From NCBI GenBank assembly GCA_028689025.1, contig JAQTXA010000002.1, forward strand, positions 124,001-188,000: 64,000 nt of DNA, read 5' to 3'. The notes under the pieces were generated by a model that saw only the letters and a list, made by a program, of their open reading frames with translations, was not told where the DNA came from and made no database searches. Shown one piece after another: positions 10,186 to 18,286 of this stretch (position 1 is its first letter; every line of letters starts with the position of its first letter). The position numbers and the translations under genes were made by a program. The stretch comes from Aliarcobacter sp. (lineage in GTDB: Bacteria; Campylobacterota; Campylobacteria; Campylobacterales; Arcobacteraceae).

Positions 10186-11478
10186 TTATTTATTCATAAT
10201 TATTAAACTTTTTAAAATTGCAATAGAAGTATTTAATTGATTATCTCCTAGTACATCTTCACCTGTGATTACTTTTTTAGTTTCATCTGCAATAACTTTT
10301 TCTTCTTTTTTTACATCATTTACTTTTTCAAGTTCTCCTTCAAGATGTTTTTTTAAGTCAGCTTCTTTTATTTTAAATGCATTATCTTCCGCTTGTGTAA
10401 CTTTTCCAGCAGTTACCACAACATCTGGGGTAACTCCTACTGCTTGGATTGTTCTTCCACTTGGTAAATAATATTTTGCAATAGTTAATTTAATATTTTC
10501 ACTTCTATCATTTTCAATTGGTAAAACTGCTTGAACTGAACCTTTACCAAAAGTTTTTTCACCAATAATAACTGCTCTTTTATGATCTTGTAAAGAACCA
10601 CTTACAATTTCAGATGCAGATGCTGAACCTTCGTTTACAAGAACAACTAAAGGTAATTTAGTTTTAGTTTTTAATAAACTTGCTTCAAACTTCTCTTCAT
10701 CATCAGGATTTCTTCCTTTTTGAGAAACAATTACTCCACTATCAACAAACAAATCAACTACTCCAATAGCTTGAGAAAGTAAACCACCTGGATTATTTCT
10801 TAAATCTAAAATAAACCCTTTTGCAGTTTTGTTAGCCGATATAATTTTTTCTAAATCTTCCGTAACTTTTGTATCAAAACTTGAAACTCTTAAATACATT
10901 AAATCTGTATTCTCAATTGTTTTTGCAAAAACCGATTGAATTTTAATTATATCTCTCTTCATTTTTATTTCTAAAGGTTTTAGTTCACCTTTTCTTACGA
11001 GAGTTAAAGTAATGTCTGTTTGAGGATTCCCTCTCATTAAACTAACAGCTTCATCTAAAGTCATACTAATTGTTGATGTATTATTAATTTTTAAAATAAT
11101 ATCTGAAGCTTTTACTCCTGCTTTAAATGCTGGAGTATCATCAATTGGTGAGATTACAGTTAATGCACCATCTCTCATTCCAACAGTAATTCCTAATCCA
11201 CCAAACTCACCTTGTGTTTGAATTGACATCTCTTTTGATGCTTTCTTATCCAAATACGATGAATGGGCATCTAATTCTTGCATCAAACCTTTTAATGCTT
11301 TATCCACAATCTCTTGTAGTTTAATGTCATCAACATAATATTTTTCAACAGTTCCAATAACTTTTGTAAGTTTTGATAAAGACTCAAATCTTGTTTGTTC
11401 AGGAGCCACTTCCTCTTTTGCAAAAAGATTTTGCGATATAACCAATGTAAGTGTAGAAGCTAATAATAATCTCTTCAT
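10186..11478 (-). CDS. ctpA: C-terminal processing protease CtpA (S41A)
   Basis: A periplasmic serine protease with a signal peptide (1-20), a PDZ domain (about 85-165, with EFGGLGITVG) and the S41 catalytic core. The Ser/Lys dyad is Ser287 in NEGSASASEI and Lys312 in TFGKGSVQ; DLRNNPGG (225-232) is the conserved core strand. A Lys/Glu-rich C-terminal tail follows. Substrates are unknown; in related bacteria such enzymes trim envelope proteins and cell-wall hydrolases. Promoter TATAAT lies 34 bases upstream, and purC follows closely. Confidence 0.94.
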   Translation of the reverse strand: MKRLLLASTLTLVISQNLFAKEEVAPEQTRFESLSKLTKVIGTVEKYYVDDIKLQEIVDKALKGLMQELDAHSSYLDKKASKEMSIQTQGEFGGLGITVGMRDGALTVISPIDDTPAFKAGVKASDIILKINNTSTISMTLDEAVSLMRGNPQTDITLTLVRKGELKPLEIKMKRDIIKIQSVFAKTIENTDLMYLRVSSFDTKVTEDLEKIISANKTAKGFILDLRNNPGGLLSQAIGVVDLFVDSGVIVSQKGRNPDDEEKFEASLLKTKTKLPLVVLVNEGSASASEIVSGSLQDHKRAVIIGEKTFGKGSVQAVLPIENDRSENIKLTIAKYYLPSGRTIQAVGVTPDVVVTAGKVTQAEDNAFKIKEADLKKHLEGELEKVNDVKKEEKVIADETKKVITGEDVLGDNQLNTSIAILKSLIIMNK

Positions 11479-11511
11479 ATTTTTAGTAACCTTATAAATT
11501 TATAGAGAATT

Positions 11512-11517
11512 ATTATA
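11512..11517 (-). promoter_or_regulatory. Candidate -10 element for ctpA-purC
   Basis: TATAAT on the minus strand, in the context TTGTATAATA, 34 bases before the ctpA ATG. Confidence 0.5.
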
Positions 11518-11592
11518 CAAAAAGTTAGATAAAAGTAAGATTTTATCAAAAATTTTGTACCATATCAACTACTTTTCAAAAAGGTTATAAAA

Positions 11593-12174
11593 ATGAGTAT
11601 AAAAGAAAATGTTGATTATGTTAAAACGGAGCTAAGTAGCGAAGAGAAATTTTTAGAAAATTTCGTAAAAGGTGAAAGGTTTTTTAAAAAATATAAAACA
11701 TTAATCTTTGCATTTGTTGCAATTTTATTAATAGGAATTATTGCTTTTTTTATTAAAAATAGTCTTGCACAATCAAACAAAATTGAAGCTAATATTGCAT
11801 TTAACAAAGTTCTTGAAAATAGTAATGATACACAAGCACTTGCAAATTTAAAAGAGAAAAATCCTCAACTTTACGATGTTGCTTTGTTTTTACAAGCAAA
11901 AAAAGATGCTAAATCTGCAGATATAAATGTTCCTTTATTAAAAGAACTATCAAAATACCAAGTAGCATTAGCAAATAAAAATATATCTGAACTAGATAAT
12001 TTATCTATGCAAAATGATTTTTTATTAAAAGATTTTGCAATTTTTAACAAGGCGCTTTTTCTGACAAATGAAGGGAAATTTAATGAAGCAAAAACAGCTT
12101 TGGCATTGATTCCACAAACTTCAAAAGCCTTTGAATTAGCTAAATTACTAAATCACTATCTACTTACAAAATAA
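11593..12174 (+). CDS. YfgM-like single-span protein with TPR-type periplasmic domain
   Basis: This 193-residue protein has a cytoplasmic N-terminus, one membrane span (about 36-55) and an alpha-helical periplasmic part whose end (NEGKFNEAKTALALIPQ) resembles a tetratricopeptide unit. It lies 9 bases before a BamB-like lipoprotein gene, matching the yfgM-bamB order of Enterobacteria. YfgM there works with periplasmic chaperones around SecYEG. The name is inferred from topology and neighbour rather than clear sequence identity. Confidence 0.65.
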   Translation: MSIKENVDYVKTELSSEEKFLENFVKGERFFKKYKTLIFAFVAILLIGIIAFFIKNSLAQSNKIEANIAFNKVLENSNDTQALANLKEKNPQLYDVALFLQAKKDAKSADINVPLLKELSKYQVALANKNISELDNLSMQNDFLLKDFAIFNKALFLTNEGKFNEAKTALALIPQTSKAFELAKLLNHYLLTK

Positions 12175-12183
12175 GGAAAAACT

Positions 12184-13167
12184 ATGAAATATCTTTTGAT
12201 TTCGTTATCTGCTATATTTTTATTTACAGCTTGTTCAGGAAAAAAATACTTTGAACCTGAAGATGTAAGTAGCAATATAGAATTAAATAAAGAGTCTATG
12301 TCTTCATCAATAGAATCGATGAACAAAATTGGTGCTACACTAGAAAATAAACAAATCATAACAGATAAGGGAATTTTATCTTTTGAATTACCAGAAAATT
12401 TTGAATTTTTAAATGTAAGTGCCGATGGAAAAATAATTGCTACAAATTATATTAATAAAATATTAATTGGCAATGAAGAGAGAGTTGTTAAAGATGTTGT
12501 TGTTGCTGCATCTTTAAAAGATAATAAACTTGCACTTGTTTATTCAAATAATACAATTGAATTAATTGATATTAAAACAAATAAAACTTTATTTAAAGAG
12601 TATTTACCAATTTCACTTGCAAATGATACTAGAATCACTAATCCATATTTTATGGGTGGTTTAATACTTTTCCCTACTTTAAATGGAAAAGTTGTAATTG
12701 TTTCTGCTAGTACAAATGAATCAATAAAAAATATTTCTGTTGATCCAGACAGTGAATTTAACAATATCATTTCATTAAATGTTGTTGAAAGTACACAAAC
12801 TCTAATTGTTGCAAGTCCAAATAAAGTTGTATCAATTTCTCCAAAAGAGATAATTGCGAAAAGTTATGAAGTAAGAGATATTATTGTAAAAAACAATGAT
12901 GTTTATTTAGCTACTATTGATGGACAAATTATCAAACTAACTCCAAGTTTAGCTGAAGTTGCTAAGAAAAAATACAAATATGCAAAAATCCATGCATTAG
13001 CATTTTCAGATTCATTATATGCTGTTGAATCACAAGGTTATTTAATAAATTTAAATCAAGATTTCACAGATGATAAAATTTATAAATTTAGTTTTGATAA
13101 TGAAGAAAGAATGATTGCTATTGGAAATAAAATATATTATGGTTCAAAATATATAACTCTTCCATAA
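12184..13167 (+). CDS. BamB-like beta-propeller lipoprotein
   Basis: The signal peptide ends in a lipobox (LFTAC, Cys17), so this 327-residue protein should be lipidated. The rest is a chain of short beta blades such as NKLALVYSNNTIELIDIKTNK, GKVVIVSASTNE and NDVYLATIDGQIIKLTP, as in PQQ-type propellers. Together with the YfgM-like neighbour this suggests an outer-membrane assembly (BAM) accessory. Repeat similarity is weak by eye, so another propeller lipoprotein is possible. A strong hairpin terminator follows. Confidence 0.65.
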   Translation: MKYLLISLSAIFLFTACSGKKYFEPEDVSSNIELNKESMSSSIESMNKIGATLENKQIITDKGILSFELPENFEFLNVSADGKIIATNYINKILIGNEERVVKDVVVAASLKDNKLALVYSNNTIELIDIKTNKTLFKEYLPISLANDTRITNPYFMGGLILFPTLNGKVVIVSASTNESIKNISVDPDSEFNNIISLNVVESTQTLIVASPNKVVSISPKEIIAKSYEVRDIIVKNNDVYLATIDGQIIKLTPSLAEVAKKKYKYAKIHALAFSDSLYAVESQGYLINLNQDFTDDKIYKFSFDNEERMIAIGNKIYYGSKYITLP

Positions 13168-13182
13168 TAAAATTATAAAACT

Positions 13183-13221
13183 AAAAAAGGGCTATTTGGA
13201 TTTTCCAAATAGCCCTTTTTT
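13183..13221. terminator. Strong bidirectional terminator
   Basis: A perfect 18-base stem with a 3-base loop. The GGGCTATTTGGA core is flanked by A-run and T-run on either side, so it can work in both directions between the converging BamB-like gene and truD. Confidence 0.9.
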
Positions 13222-13238
13222 TATGCCTAAATATAATT

Positions 13239-14237
13239 CTAAGAGAAATTCTTATTAGCTAAATATTCAACTAAAACTGTAGCATATGAACCTTTAGGAA
13301 GAATGAAATCTAAATTACATATCTTATTAGCTGCATCATATTTACAACTTATATCTCTTGGGAAGACAATAGCTTCTCTTCTATACCCTTTTTCTTGAAT
13401 ATATAGATCGTCATACTTCTGTTCAATTACAGAAGCCTCACCAACAGATTTGAATACTTTTCTTCCAGGAAGTAATCCTGTTGGAGTAATTTTAAAATTG
13501 TTAAAATCATTTATTATATTTGCAGTTATAACTTTCGGAGTAAAAAGTTTATCTTTTTGCAAATCTAAAAAAACATCACCATCTAAAAGTTTAAATTCAT
13601 CATTTGATAATTTTAGTCTTTCAACTAACCATGCATTAAAAAAGCTACTTTGATAAGCAGCAATTAGCATTTTAGATAATTTCTTATCTTTTACTATTTC
13701 TTCACCATAAACTACATCTTTTGCTTTTGCAAGATTATCAACAACTTCTTTTCCAAATCTTTGATAACCAAAATAGTTTGGCATTCCTTCTTTGATAATT
13801 AGTTTTATGATTTTTTGAATATGATTTATATCAGCTACTTCTACATTATGAAGATTAATTTTAAATCTATTTCCTTCTAAATCACCAATATTTAGTTTCT
13901 CATTATGTAAAGTAGTATCAAGAATCTCAATCTTTTTATTTCTGAAAAGTTTTATCTCTTTGGAGTATTTTTTGGGAATAGTAATATACTGAGTTGTTGT
14001 GGCTCGTTTATCTTTAAGTCCAGCATAACCAATCTCATTTGAAAAGACATTTAAAAATTTTGCTAATCTATCAATTAATTCCCAAGTATCGCAGTTGTCT
14101 TTTTTGATTTTTAAAACTAAAAAACTACCTGCGCCAGAAAATTTTATTGGTTGTTCTTCAACTATAAAATCCTCTTCATTTTGAACAAATTTAAAATTTA
14201 AAGTTTTATCATTCTTAGGATAAAATCTTTTTATCAA
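13239..14237 (-). CDS. truD: tRNA pseudouridine(13) synthase
   Basis: TruD makes pseudouridine 13 in tRNA-Glu and others. The 332-residue protein has the active-site segment GYAGLKDKRATTTQY with catalytic Asp76, and NYFGYQRFG, the conserved core motif. The TRUD insertion domain is shorter than in E. coli. It overlaps dksA by four bases (ATGA). Confidence 0.95.
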   Translation of the reverse strand: MIKRFYPKNDKTLNFKFVQNEEDFIVEEQPIKFSGAGSFLVLKIKKDNCDTWELIDRLAKFLNVFSNEIGYAGLKDKRATTTQYITIPKKYSKEIKLFRNKKIEILDTTLHNEKLNIGDLEGNRFKINLHNVEVADINHIQKIIKLIIKEGMPNYFGYQRFGKEVVDNLAKAKDVVYGEEIVKDKKLSKMLIAAYQSSFFNAWLVERLKLSNDEFKLLDGDVFLDLQKDKLFTPKVITANIINDFNNFKITPTGLLPGRKVFKSVGEASVIEQKYDDLYIQEKGYRREAIVFPRDISCKYDAANKICNLDFILPKGSYATVLVEYLANKNFS

Positions 14238-14605
14238 TGTTTAGCTCTTTTTACAAACTCATTTTCATAAACAGTTCTACACTCTGTACAAAATTTTGCA
14301 AATGGTTTTGCTTTTAATCTTCCTAATGGAATTACAACTCCACACATGTCACAAATTCCGTAAGTCCCTGCTTCTATTTTTTTAAGAGAGTCTTCTATTT
14401 GTTTTAGCTCTTCAAGTTGATGATTTGCAATCATTCCTTCTGTAAAAGAATCACTTACAAGTTCAGCATAATCTAATTCATCATTAATTTCTTGTTCTTT
14501 TAATTGATCAATATTTGCTCTGCTATTATTTATGTTTGATAAAATATTCTCTTTTCTTTCAAGTAAAATTACTTTTAACTCATCAATCTGCTGTTTATTT
14601 GGCAT
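14234..14605 (-). CDS. dksA: DksA/TraR zinc-finger transcription factor
   Basis: A 123-residue DksA-type protein: long N-terminal coiled coil (about 5-75) with acidic ELDYAELVSD near the tip, then a four-cysteine zinc finger (CDMC 85-88 and CTEC 106-109). It would bind the RNA polymerase secondary channel and act with ppGpp in the stringent response. The usual length is about 120-150. An AAGGAG site precedes the ATG and a TATAAT lies 25 bases upstream; truD follows in the same unit. Confidence 0.93.
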   Translation of the reverse strand: MPNKQQIDELKVILLERKENILSNINNSRANIDQLKEQEINDELDYAELVSDSFTEGMIANHQLEELKQIEDSLKKIEAGTYGICDMCGVVIPLGRLKAKPFAKFCTECRTVYENEFVKRAKH

Positions 14606-14629
14606 AGTTTCTCCTTAAATATTCGCGCA

Positions 14630-14635
14630 ATTATA
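14630..14635 (-). promoter_or_regulatory. Candidate -10 element for dksA-truD
   Basis: TATAAT on the minus strand, 25 bases upstream of the dksA ATG, next to a GCGCGAAT stretch. Confidence 0.5.
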
Positions 14636-14716
14636 TACTTTTTTACATATATTATTACTTAAATAAGACTTAATTGCCTATTTAAAGGGCTTTTTATTAA
14701 TAAAAATAATCATTAA

Positions 14717-14725
14717 TGATATAAT
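14717..14725 (+). promoter_or_regulatory. Candidate extended -10 promoter for the ABC cassette
   Basis: TGATATAAT fits the extended -10 form TGnTATAAT. It lies about 80 bases before the Shine-Dalgarno site of the first cassette gene, so a leader of roughly 75 bases is expected. Confidence 0.5.
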
Positions 14726-14807
14726 TAAATTAGTTTTTTGTATTTTTTGTTTAACTGTTAATTAACTAAAAAAAGATAAAATACTTGAGTTCGCATAGGA
14801 GTTTATT

Positions 14808-15065
14808 ATTACTACTTTATCAAAAAGATTTATTTTCTTTATTACTCTTCTTATTTTTACCTTTATTTTTTTTGTTTTTTTTCATGCAAAATTAAATAAT
14901 AGAGTTAACTATTCCACAAAAATAAGTTCTATTACAAAACTTCCAAATTTAAGTTATTCAAATAATATTTATGAGCCAAGAATTTATGAGTACAAAGATT
15001 TTTCGAATACTCTTTTTCCTATGAATATACAAATCAATTATAGGAATTTTGTTTATGAAAAATAG
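14808..15065 (+). CDS. 85-residue single-span protein with apparent ATT start
   Basis: An open frame runs from just after an in-frame TAG (14796-14798) to TAG at 15063-15065. It has no ATG, GTG or TTG near its 5' end. A perfect AGGAG (14797-14801) sits six bases before the ATT at 14808, so ATT is the best start. The product has a hydrophobic span (about 8-26), a short basic linker and a roughly 55-residue outer part rich in Asn, Tyr and Ser. It overlaps the permease gene by 11 bases. I do not recognise the family; the position suggests a small subunit or accessory of the ABC transporter. Confidence 0.6.
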   Translation: MTTLSKRFIFFITLLIFTFIFFVFFHAKLNNRVNYSTKISSITKLPNLSYSNNIYEPRIYEYKDFSNTLFPMNIQINYRNFVYEK

Positions 15066-16227
15066 TGTATTTTTTAATTTCTTGTTTCTTTTACTACTAA
15101 AACACAAATCAAAACATATTGCTATTTTTATTATCTCAATTTTAATTGTTTTTTTGATTTCTAGTGTTTTATTTATTTCTAATAGTTTAAAAAAAGAAGT
15201 TTTTTTTACTTTAGAAAATCAAAGTGATTTTATAATTCAAAAAATAAATAGCGGGAAGATTTTAGATATTCAAACTTCATGGATTGATGATTTCTCTTCA
15301 ATAAATGGAGTTACAAATACTCAAGCTAGAGTTTATGGTTTATACTATTTTATGTCAGAAAATGTATATTTTACAATTATTGGAATTGATTTATTTGAAG
15401 AAAACACAAATCTAAAAGAACTTCTAAAAACTCTAAATATCTCTGATTTTTTACAAAATGATTCTATGATTATTGGAAATGGAATTAAAAAAATATTTGA
15501 TAAATATCACTATTTTGATTCTTATGATTTTAAACTTTTTAACAATGAAACTACAAATGTGAAAATATTTAAAGATTTACCAAAAGAGTCAAATTTAGTA
15601 GCAAATGATTTGATAATTATGGATATAAACCTTGCAAAAAAGATTTTAAATATAAAAGAAGATGAAGCAAGTGATATTATTTTAAATGTTCCAAATAATT
15701 TAGAGAGACAAAATATTAAAGAACAACTTATTTTAAAACACTCAAATATTAGAATCTTACAAAAAGAGAATCTGAAAAAAGAGTATGAAAACATGTTCAA
15801 CTATAAAGGTGGAATTTTTTTAGTTCTGTTTATAGTTGTTATATTTACTTTCATTTTGATTTTATATCAAAGATATTCAATGATTAGCTCAAGTGATAAA
15901 AAAGAGATTGGTATTTTAAAAGCTGTTGGTTGGAGTATAAAAGATATTATAAAACTAAAAATTATTGAGAACTTTATTGTGGGATTTATGGCTTTTATTA
16001 TTGGAGTTATAATTTCATATATTTTTGTATTTATTTTAAATGCTCCAATATTAAAAAACATTTTTATTGGATTTTCAAATATTCAAAATGATTTTGTTTT
16101 AAATCCAAGTGTTGATTTTACAACTCTTGTAACACTATTTTTATTTTTTATAATTCCTTTTTTAAGTGCTGTTTTAATTCCTGTTTGGAAGATTTCTGTA
16201 ATTGATGCAAATGAGAGTATGAAATGA
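15055..16227 (+). CDS. ABC transporter permease, FtsX/MacB type
   Basis: A 390-residue permease. One span near the N-terminus (about 20-42) is followed by a roughly 200-residue extracytoplasmic domain and three C-terminal spans (about 250-271, 300-325, 355-378). The segment IGILKAVGWSIKDIIKLKIIEN between spans is the FtsX-type coupling region. I start it at the ATG at 15055, eight bases after AGGAA. Such proteins more often act as mechanotransmitters or lipoprotein/peptide exporters than as importers. It overlaps the ATPase gene by four bases. Confidence 0.85.
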   Translation: MKNSVFFNFLFLLLLKHKSKHIAIFIISILIVFLISSVLFISNSLKKEVFFTLENQSDFIIQKINSGKILDIQTSWIDDFSSINGVTNTQARVYGLYYFMSENVYFTIIGIDLFEENTNLKELLKTLNISDFLQNDSMIIGNGIKKIFDKYHYFDSYDFKLFNNETTNVKIFKDLPKESNLVANDLIIMDINLAKKILNIKEDEASDIILNVPNNLERQNIKEQLILKHSNIRILQKENLKKEYENMFNYKGGIFLVLFIVVIFTFILILYQRYSMISSSDKKEIGILKAVGWSIKDIIKLKIIENFIVGFMAFIIGVIISYIFVFILNAPILKNIFIGFSNIQNDFVLNPSVDFTTLVTLFLFFIIPFLSAVLIPVWKISVIDANESMK

Positions 16228-16895
16228 TAAAAATCACAAATCTAAATAAAATATTTAATGAAAATACAAAAAGAGAATTTCACGCTTTAAAAAATATCAA
16301 CTTAGAAATAAAAAACTCATCTTGTGTTATTTTAAAAGGGATAAGTGGAAGTGGAAAATCTACGCTTTTATCAATTATAGGAACTTTATCAAAACCAACA
16401 AGTGGAAGTATTCAAGTTGAAAATGAAAACATTGCAAAACTTCCAGATTTGCATGCTTCAAATTTTAGAGCAAAGAAACTTGGTTTTATTTTCCAATCAT
16501 ATAATCTGTTTGATACATTAAGTGTAAAAGATAATGTCTCTATTGCTTTAATTCCTTTAGGATTTAATCAAACCAAAATTGATGAAATGGTTTTAAAGGC
16601 TCTCTCTTTAGCAAATATAAAACACAAAAAAGATGAGTTAGTTTATAATCTTTCAGGTGGTGAGAAACAAAGATGTGCAATTGCTAGAGCAATTGTTAAT
16701 AATCCAGAGATTATCCTTTGTGATGAACCTACTGCTAATTTAGATTATGATAACTCTCTTATTTTTATTGAAAGTTTAAGAACTCTAAAAAATCTGAATA
16801 AAACGATAATTGTGGCAACCCACGACCCAATATTTGATAATCTTGATTTTGTAGATAACGTAATAAATATTAAAAATGGAAAAATTTGTGAGTGA
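16224..16895 (+). CDS. ABC transporter ATP-binding protein, LolD/MacB type
   Basis: A 223-residue ATPase with Walker A GISGSGKST (39-47), Q-loop Gln91, signature LSGGEKQR (143-150), Walker B IILCDEP (163-169) and switch His in ATHD. The sequence class is that of LolD/MacB/FtsE partners of FtsX-type permeases, which agrees with the gene before it. It overlaps the permease by 4 bases and the next gene by 20, so the cassette is translated as a unit. Confidence 0.92.
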   Translation: MIKITNLNKIFNENTKREFHALKNINLEIKNSSCVILKGISGSGKSTLLSIIGTLSKPTSGSIQVENENIAKLPDLHASNFRAKKLGFIFQSYNLFDTLSVKDNVSIALIPLGFNQTKIDEMVLKALSLANIKHKKDELVYNLSGGEKQRCAIARAIVNNPEIILCDEPTANLDYDNSLIFIESLRTLKNLNKTIIVATHDPIFDNLDFVDNVINIKNGKICE

Positions 16896-17856
16896 AATAC
16901 TTTTATCAAATGAGATAATAATCTATTTATTTACACAAACTATTTTATTTATTCTTCTTTTTATAGCTTTTTATTTCTCTATTTTTATAATCAAAAAATG
17001 GAATTATGAAAAAACAACATCAGCACAATATAAACTTGAGAAAACCTCATATTTAGTAATACTTATAATATTTTTTACTTTAGTTGTAAAAATATTTTTG
17101 ATGCCCTATTTTGCTTATAGTTTAGATAGTTTGTCTCATATAATTCCAGGTGCTATGTGTGCAGCTGGTGTTGTAAAAGCAAATAATTATGGAGAAATAT
17201 TACTGGCTTTAAAACTTATTATTCTATTTTGTATTGGAGTTTGGTTAATAATTAATAGTTTAGATTTAAAAGAAAAAACATATCCATATACAAAAAAGAA
17301 ATTTATTTTTTATATTTTTATATTTTCTTTGATTTTAATTGAAACAACTCTTGATATATTATATCTGTCAAATATCTCAACAAAAGAGCCCGTAATGTGT
17401 TGTTCTGTGATTTTTGGAGCTAATTCGATTGGGAGTAAAATTCCTTTTGATTTATCAATTCCAATGCTTGTAGGACTATTTTATTTACTTTATTTATTAA
17501 CAATTTTCACAAATATTCAAAAACAAAAAACATTAAATTTTATTGTAAATATATTTTTCCTATATATCTCTTATTATGCAGTTACTTATTTCTTTTCAAC
17601 TTATATATATGAACTTCCAACCCATCAATGTCCATTTTGTATGCTTCAAAAAGAGTACAATTTTATAGGATATTTTATTTGGTCAACACTATTTTTGGGA
17701 ACTTTTTTTGCAATTGCAAGTTTTATAGTACCTAAGTTTATAAATAAAAATTTAGATTATAGTTTTAAATATTCGATTTTATTTAATTCAATTTTTGTAT
17801 TTTTATGTTCTTTTTATCTACTTAGATATTATTTTGTAAATGGAGTTTTTTTATAA
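16876..17856 (+). CDS. Polytopic membrane protein with three cysteine motifs, unrecognised
   Basis: A 326-residue protein with about eight membrane spans. Cysteines sit in three places: PGAMCAAG (Cys95), EPVMCCS (Cys175/176) and HQCPFCMLQ (Cys252/255). The last recalls the CxxC of DsbB/VKOR-type membrane oxidoreductases, but length and span count do not match those families, so this is only a hint. It overlaps the ATPase gene by 20 bases and must belong to the same system. A thiol-redox, metal or heme function is inferred. Confidence 0.55.
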   Translation: MEKFVSEILLSNEIIIYLFTQTILFILLFIAFYFSIFIIKKWNYEKTTSAQYKLEKTSYLVILIIFFTLVVKIFLMPYFAYSLDSLSHIIPGAMCAAGVVKANNYGEILLALKLIILFCIGVWLIINSLDLKEKTYPYTKKKFIFYIFIFSLILIETTLDILYLSNISTKEPVMCCSVIFGANSIGSKIPFDLSIPMLVGLFYLLYLLTIFTNIQKQKTLNFIVNIFFLYISYYAVTYFFSTYIYELPTHQCPFCMLQKEYNFIGYFIWSTLFLGTFFAIASFIVPKFINKNLDYSFKYSILFNSIFVFLCSFYLLRYYFVNGVFL

Positions 17857-17859
17857 AAG

Positions 17860-17889
17860 TTCCGTGATAATTTATAAATTAACACGGAA
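17860..17889. terminator. Near-perfect 30-base palindrome between converging genes
   Basis: TTCCGTG and CACGGAA arms enclose an AT palindrome; the whole 30 bases differ from perfect symmetry at one pair only. It lies four bases after the membrane-protein stop and nine before the stop of the lipoprotein gene. A bidirectional terminator is likely, though no strong T-run is present. Confidence 0.5.
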
Positions 17890-17897
17890 TAGTAAAA

Positions 17898-18110
17898 TTA
17901 TTTAGTTTCTTCTTTTTTTTCTTCAGTTGCAGGAGTTAATACTTCTTCTTTTTTCACTTCTTCTGTTGTTTGAGTTTGAACTGGTGTTGTTGTAGTTTCA
18001 ACTTTTTTTACTTCTTGAGTTGCTTGAGTTTCAGCAGGTGCTTTTTTTTCTTCTGTACAACCTGTTAATAATAGTAAAGCTACAGTTGTTCCTAATAAAA
18101 TTTTTTTCAT
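17898..18110 (-). CDS. Small low-complexity lipoprotein
   Basis: 70 residues: a lipoprotein signal peptide (MKKILLGTTVALLLLTGC, Cys18), then only Glu, Lys, Thr, Pro, Val, Ala and Gln in short repeats such as EEVKKEE and TTTTPVQTQ. The mature part is likely unfolded and charged. No family is recognised. Lipid-anchored spacer or peptidoglycan-facing roles are possible but unsupported. Confidence 0.75.
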   Translation of the reverse strand: MKKILLGTTVALLLLTGCTEEKKAPAETQATQEVKKVETTTTPVQTQTTEEVKKEEVLTPATEEKKEETK

Positions 18111-18218
18111 GGATTGCGTCCTTTTTCATATATAATTTTTATGTTCCTCATAAGAAAACATTAGTGAAATAGTACCAAAATGATTGTATATTAATTGTGT
18201 TTGAAAATAATTTTTACA

Positions 18219-18247
18219 TTGCACAAATTGTAAATTTAGTTTATAGT
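18219..18247 (+). promoter_or_regulatory. Candidate sigma-70 promoter for the DUF475 gene
   Basis: TTGCAC, a 17-base spacer and TATAGT, 40 bases before the ATG. The region also holds TTTACA/TGTAAA arms (18214-18235) around the -35, a possible operator. Confidence 0.5.
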
Positions 18248-18286
18248 TGATAGGATTCTAATTAATTCGAGCAAAGGAACAAAATT

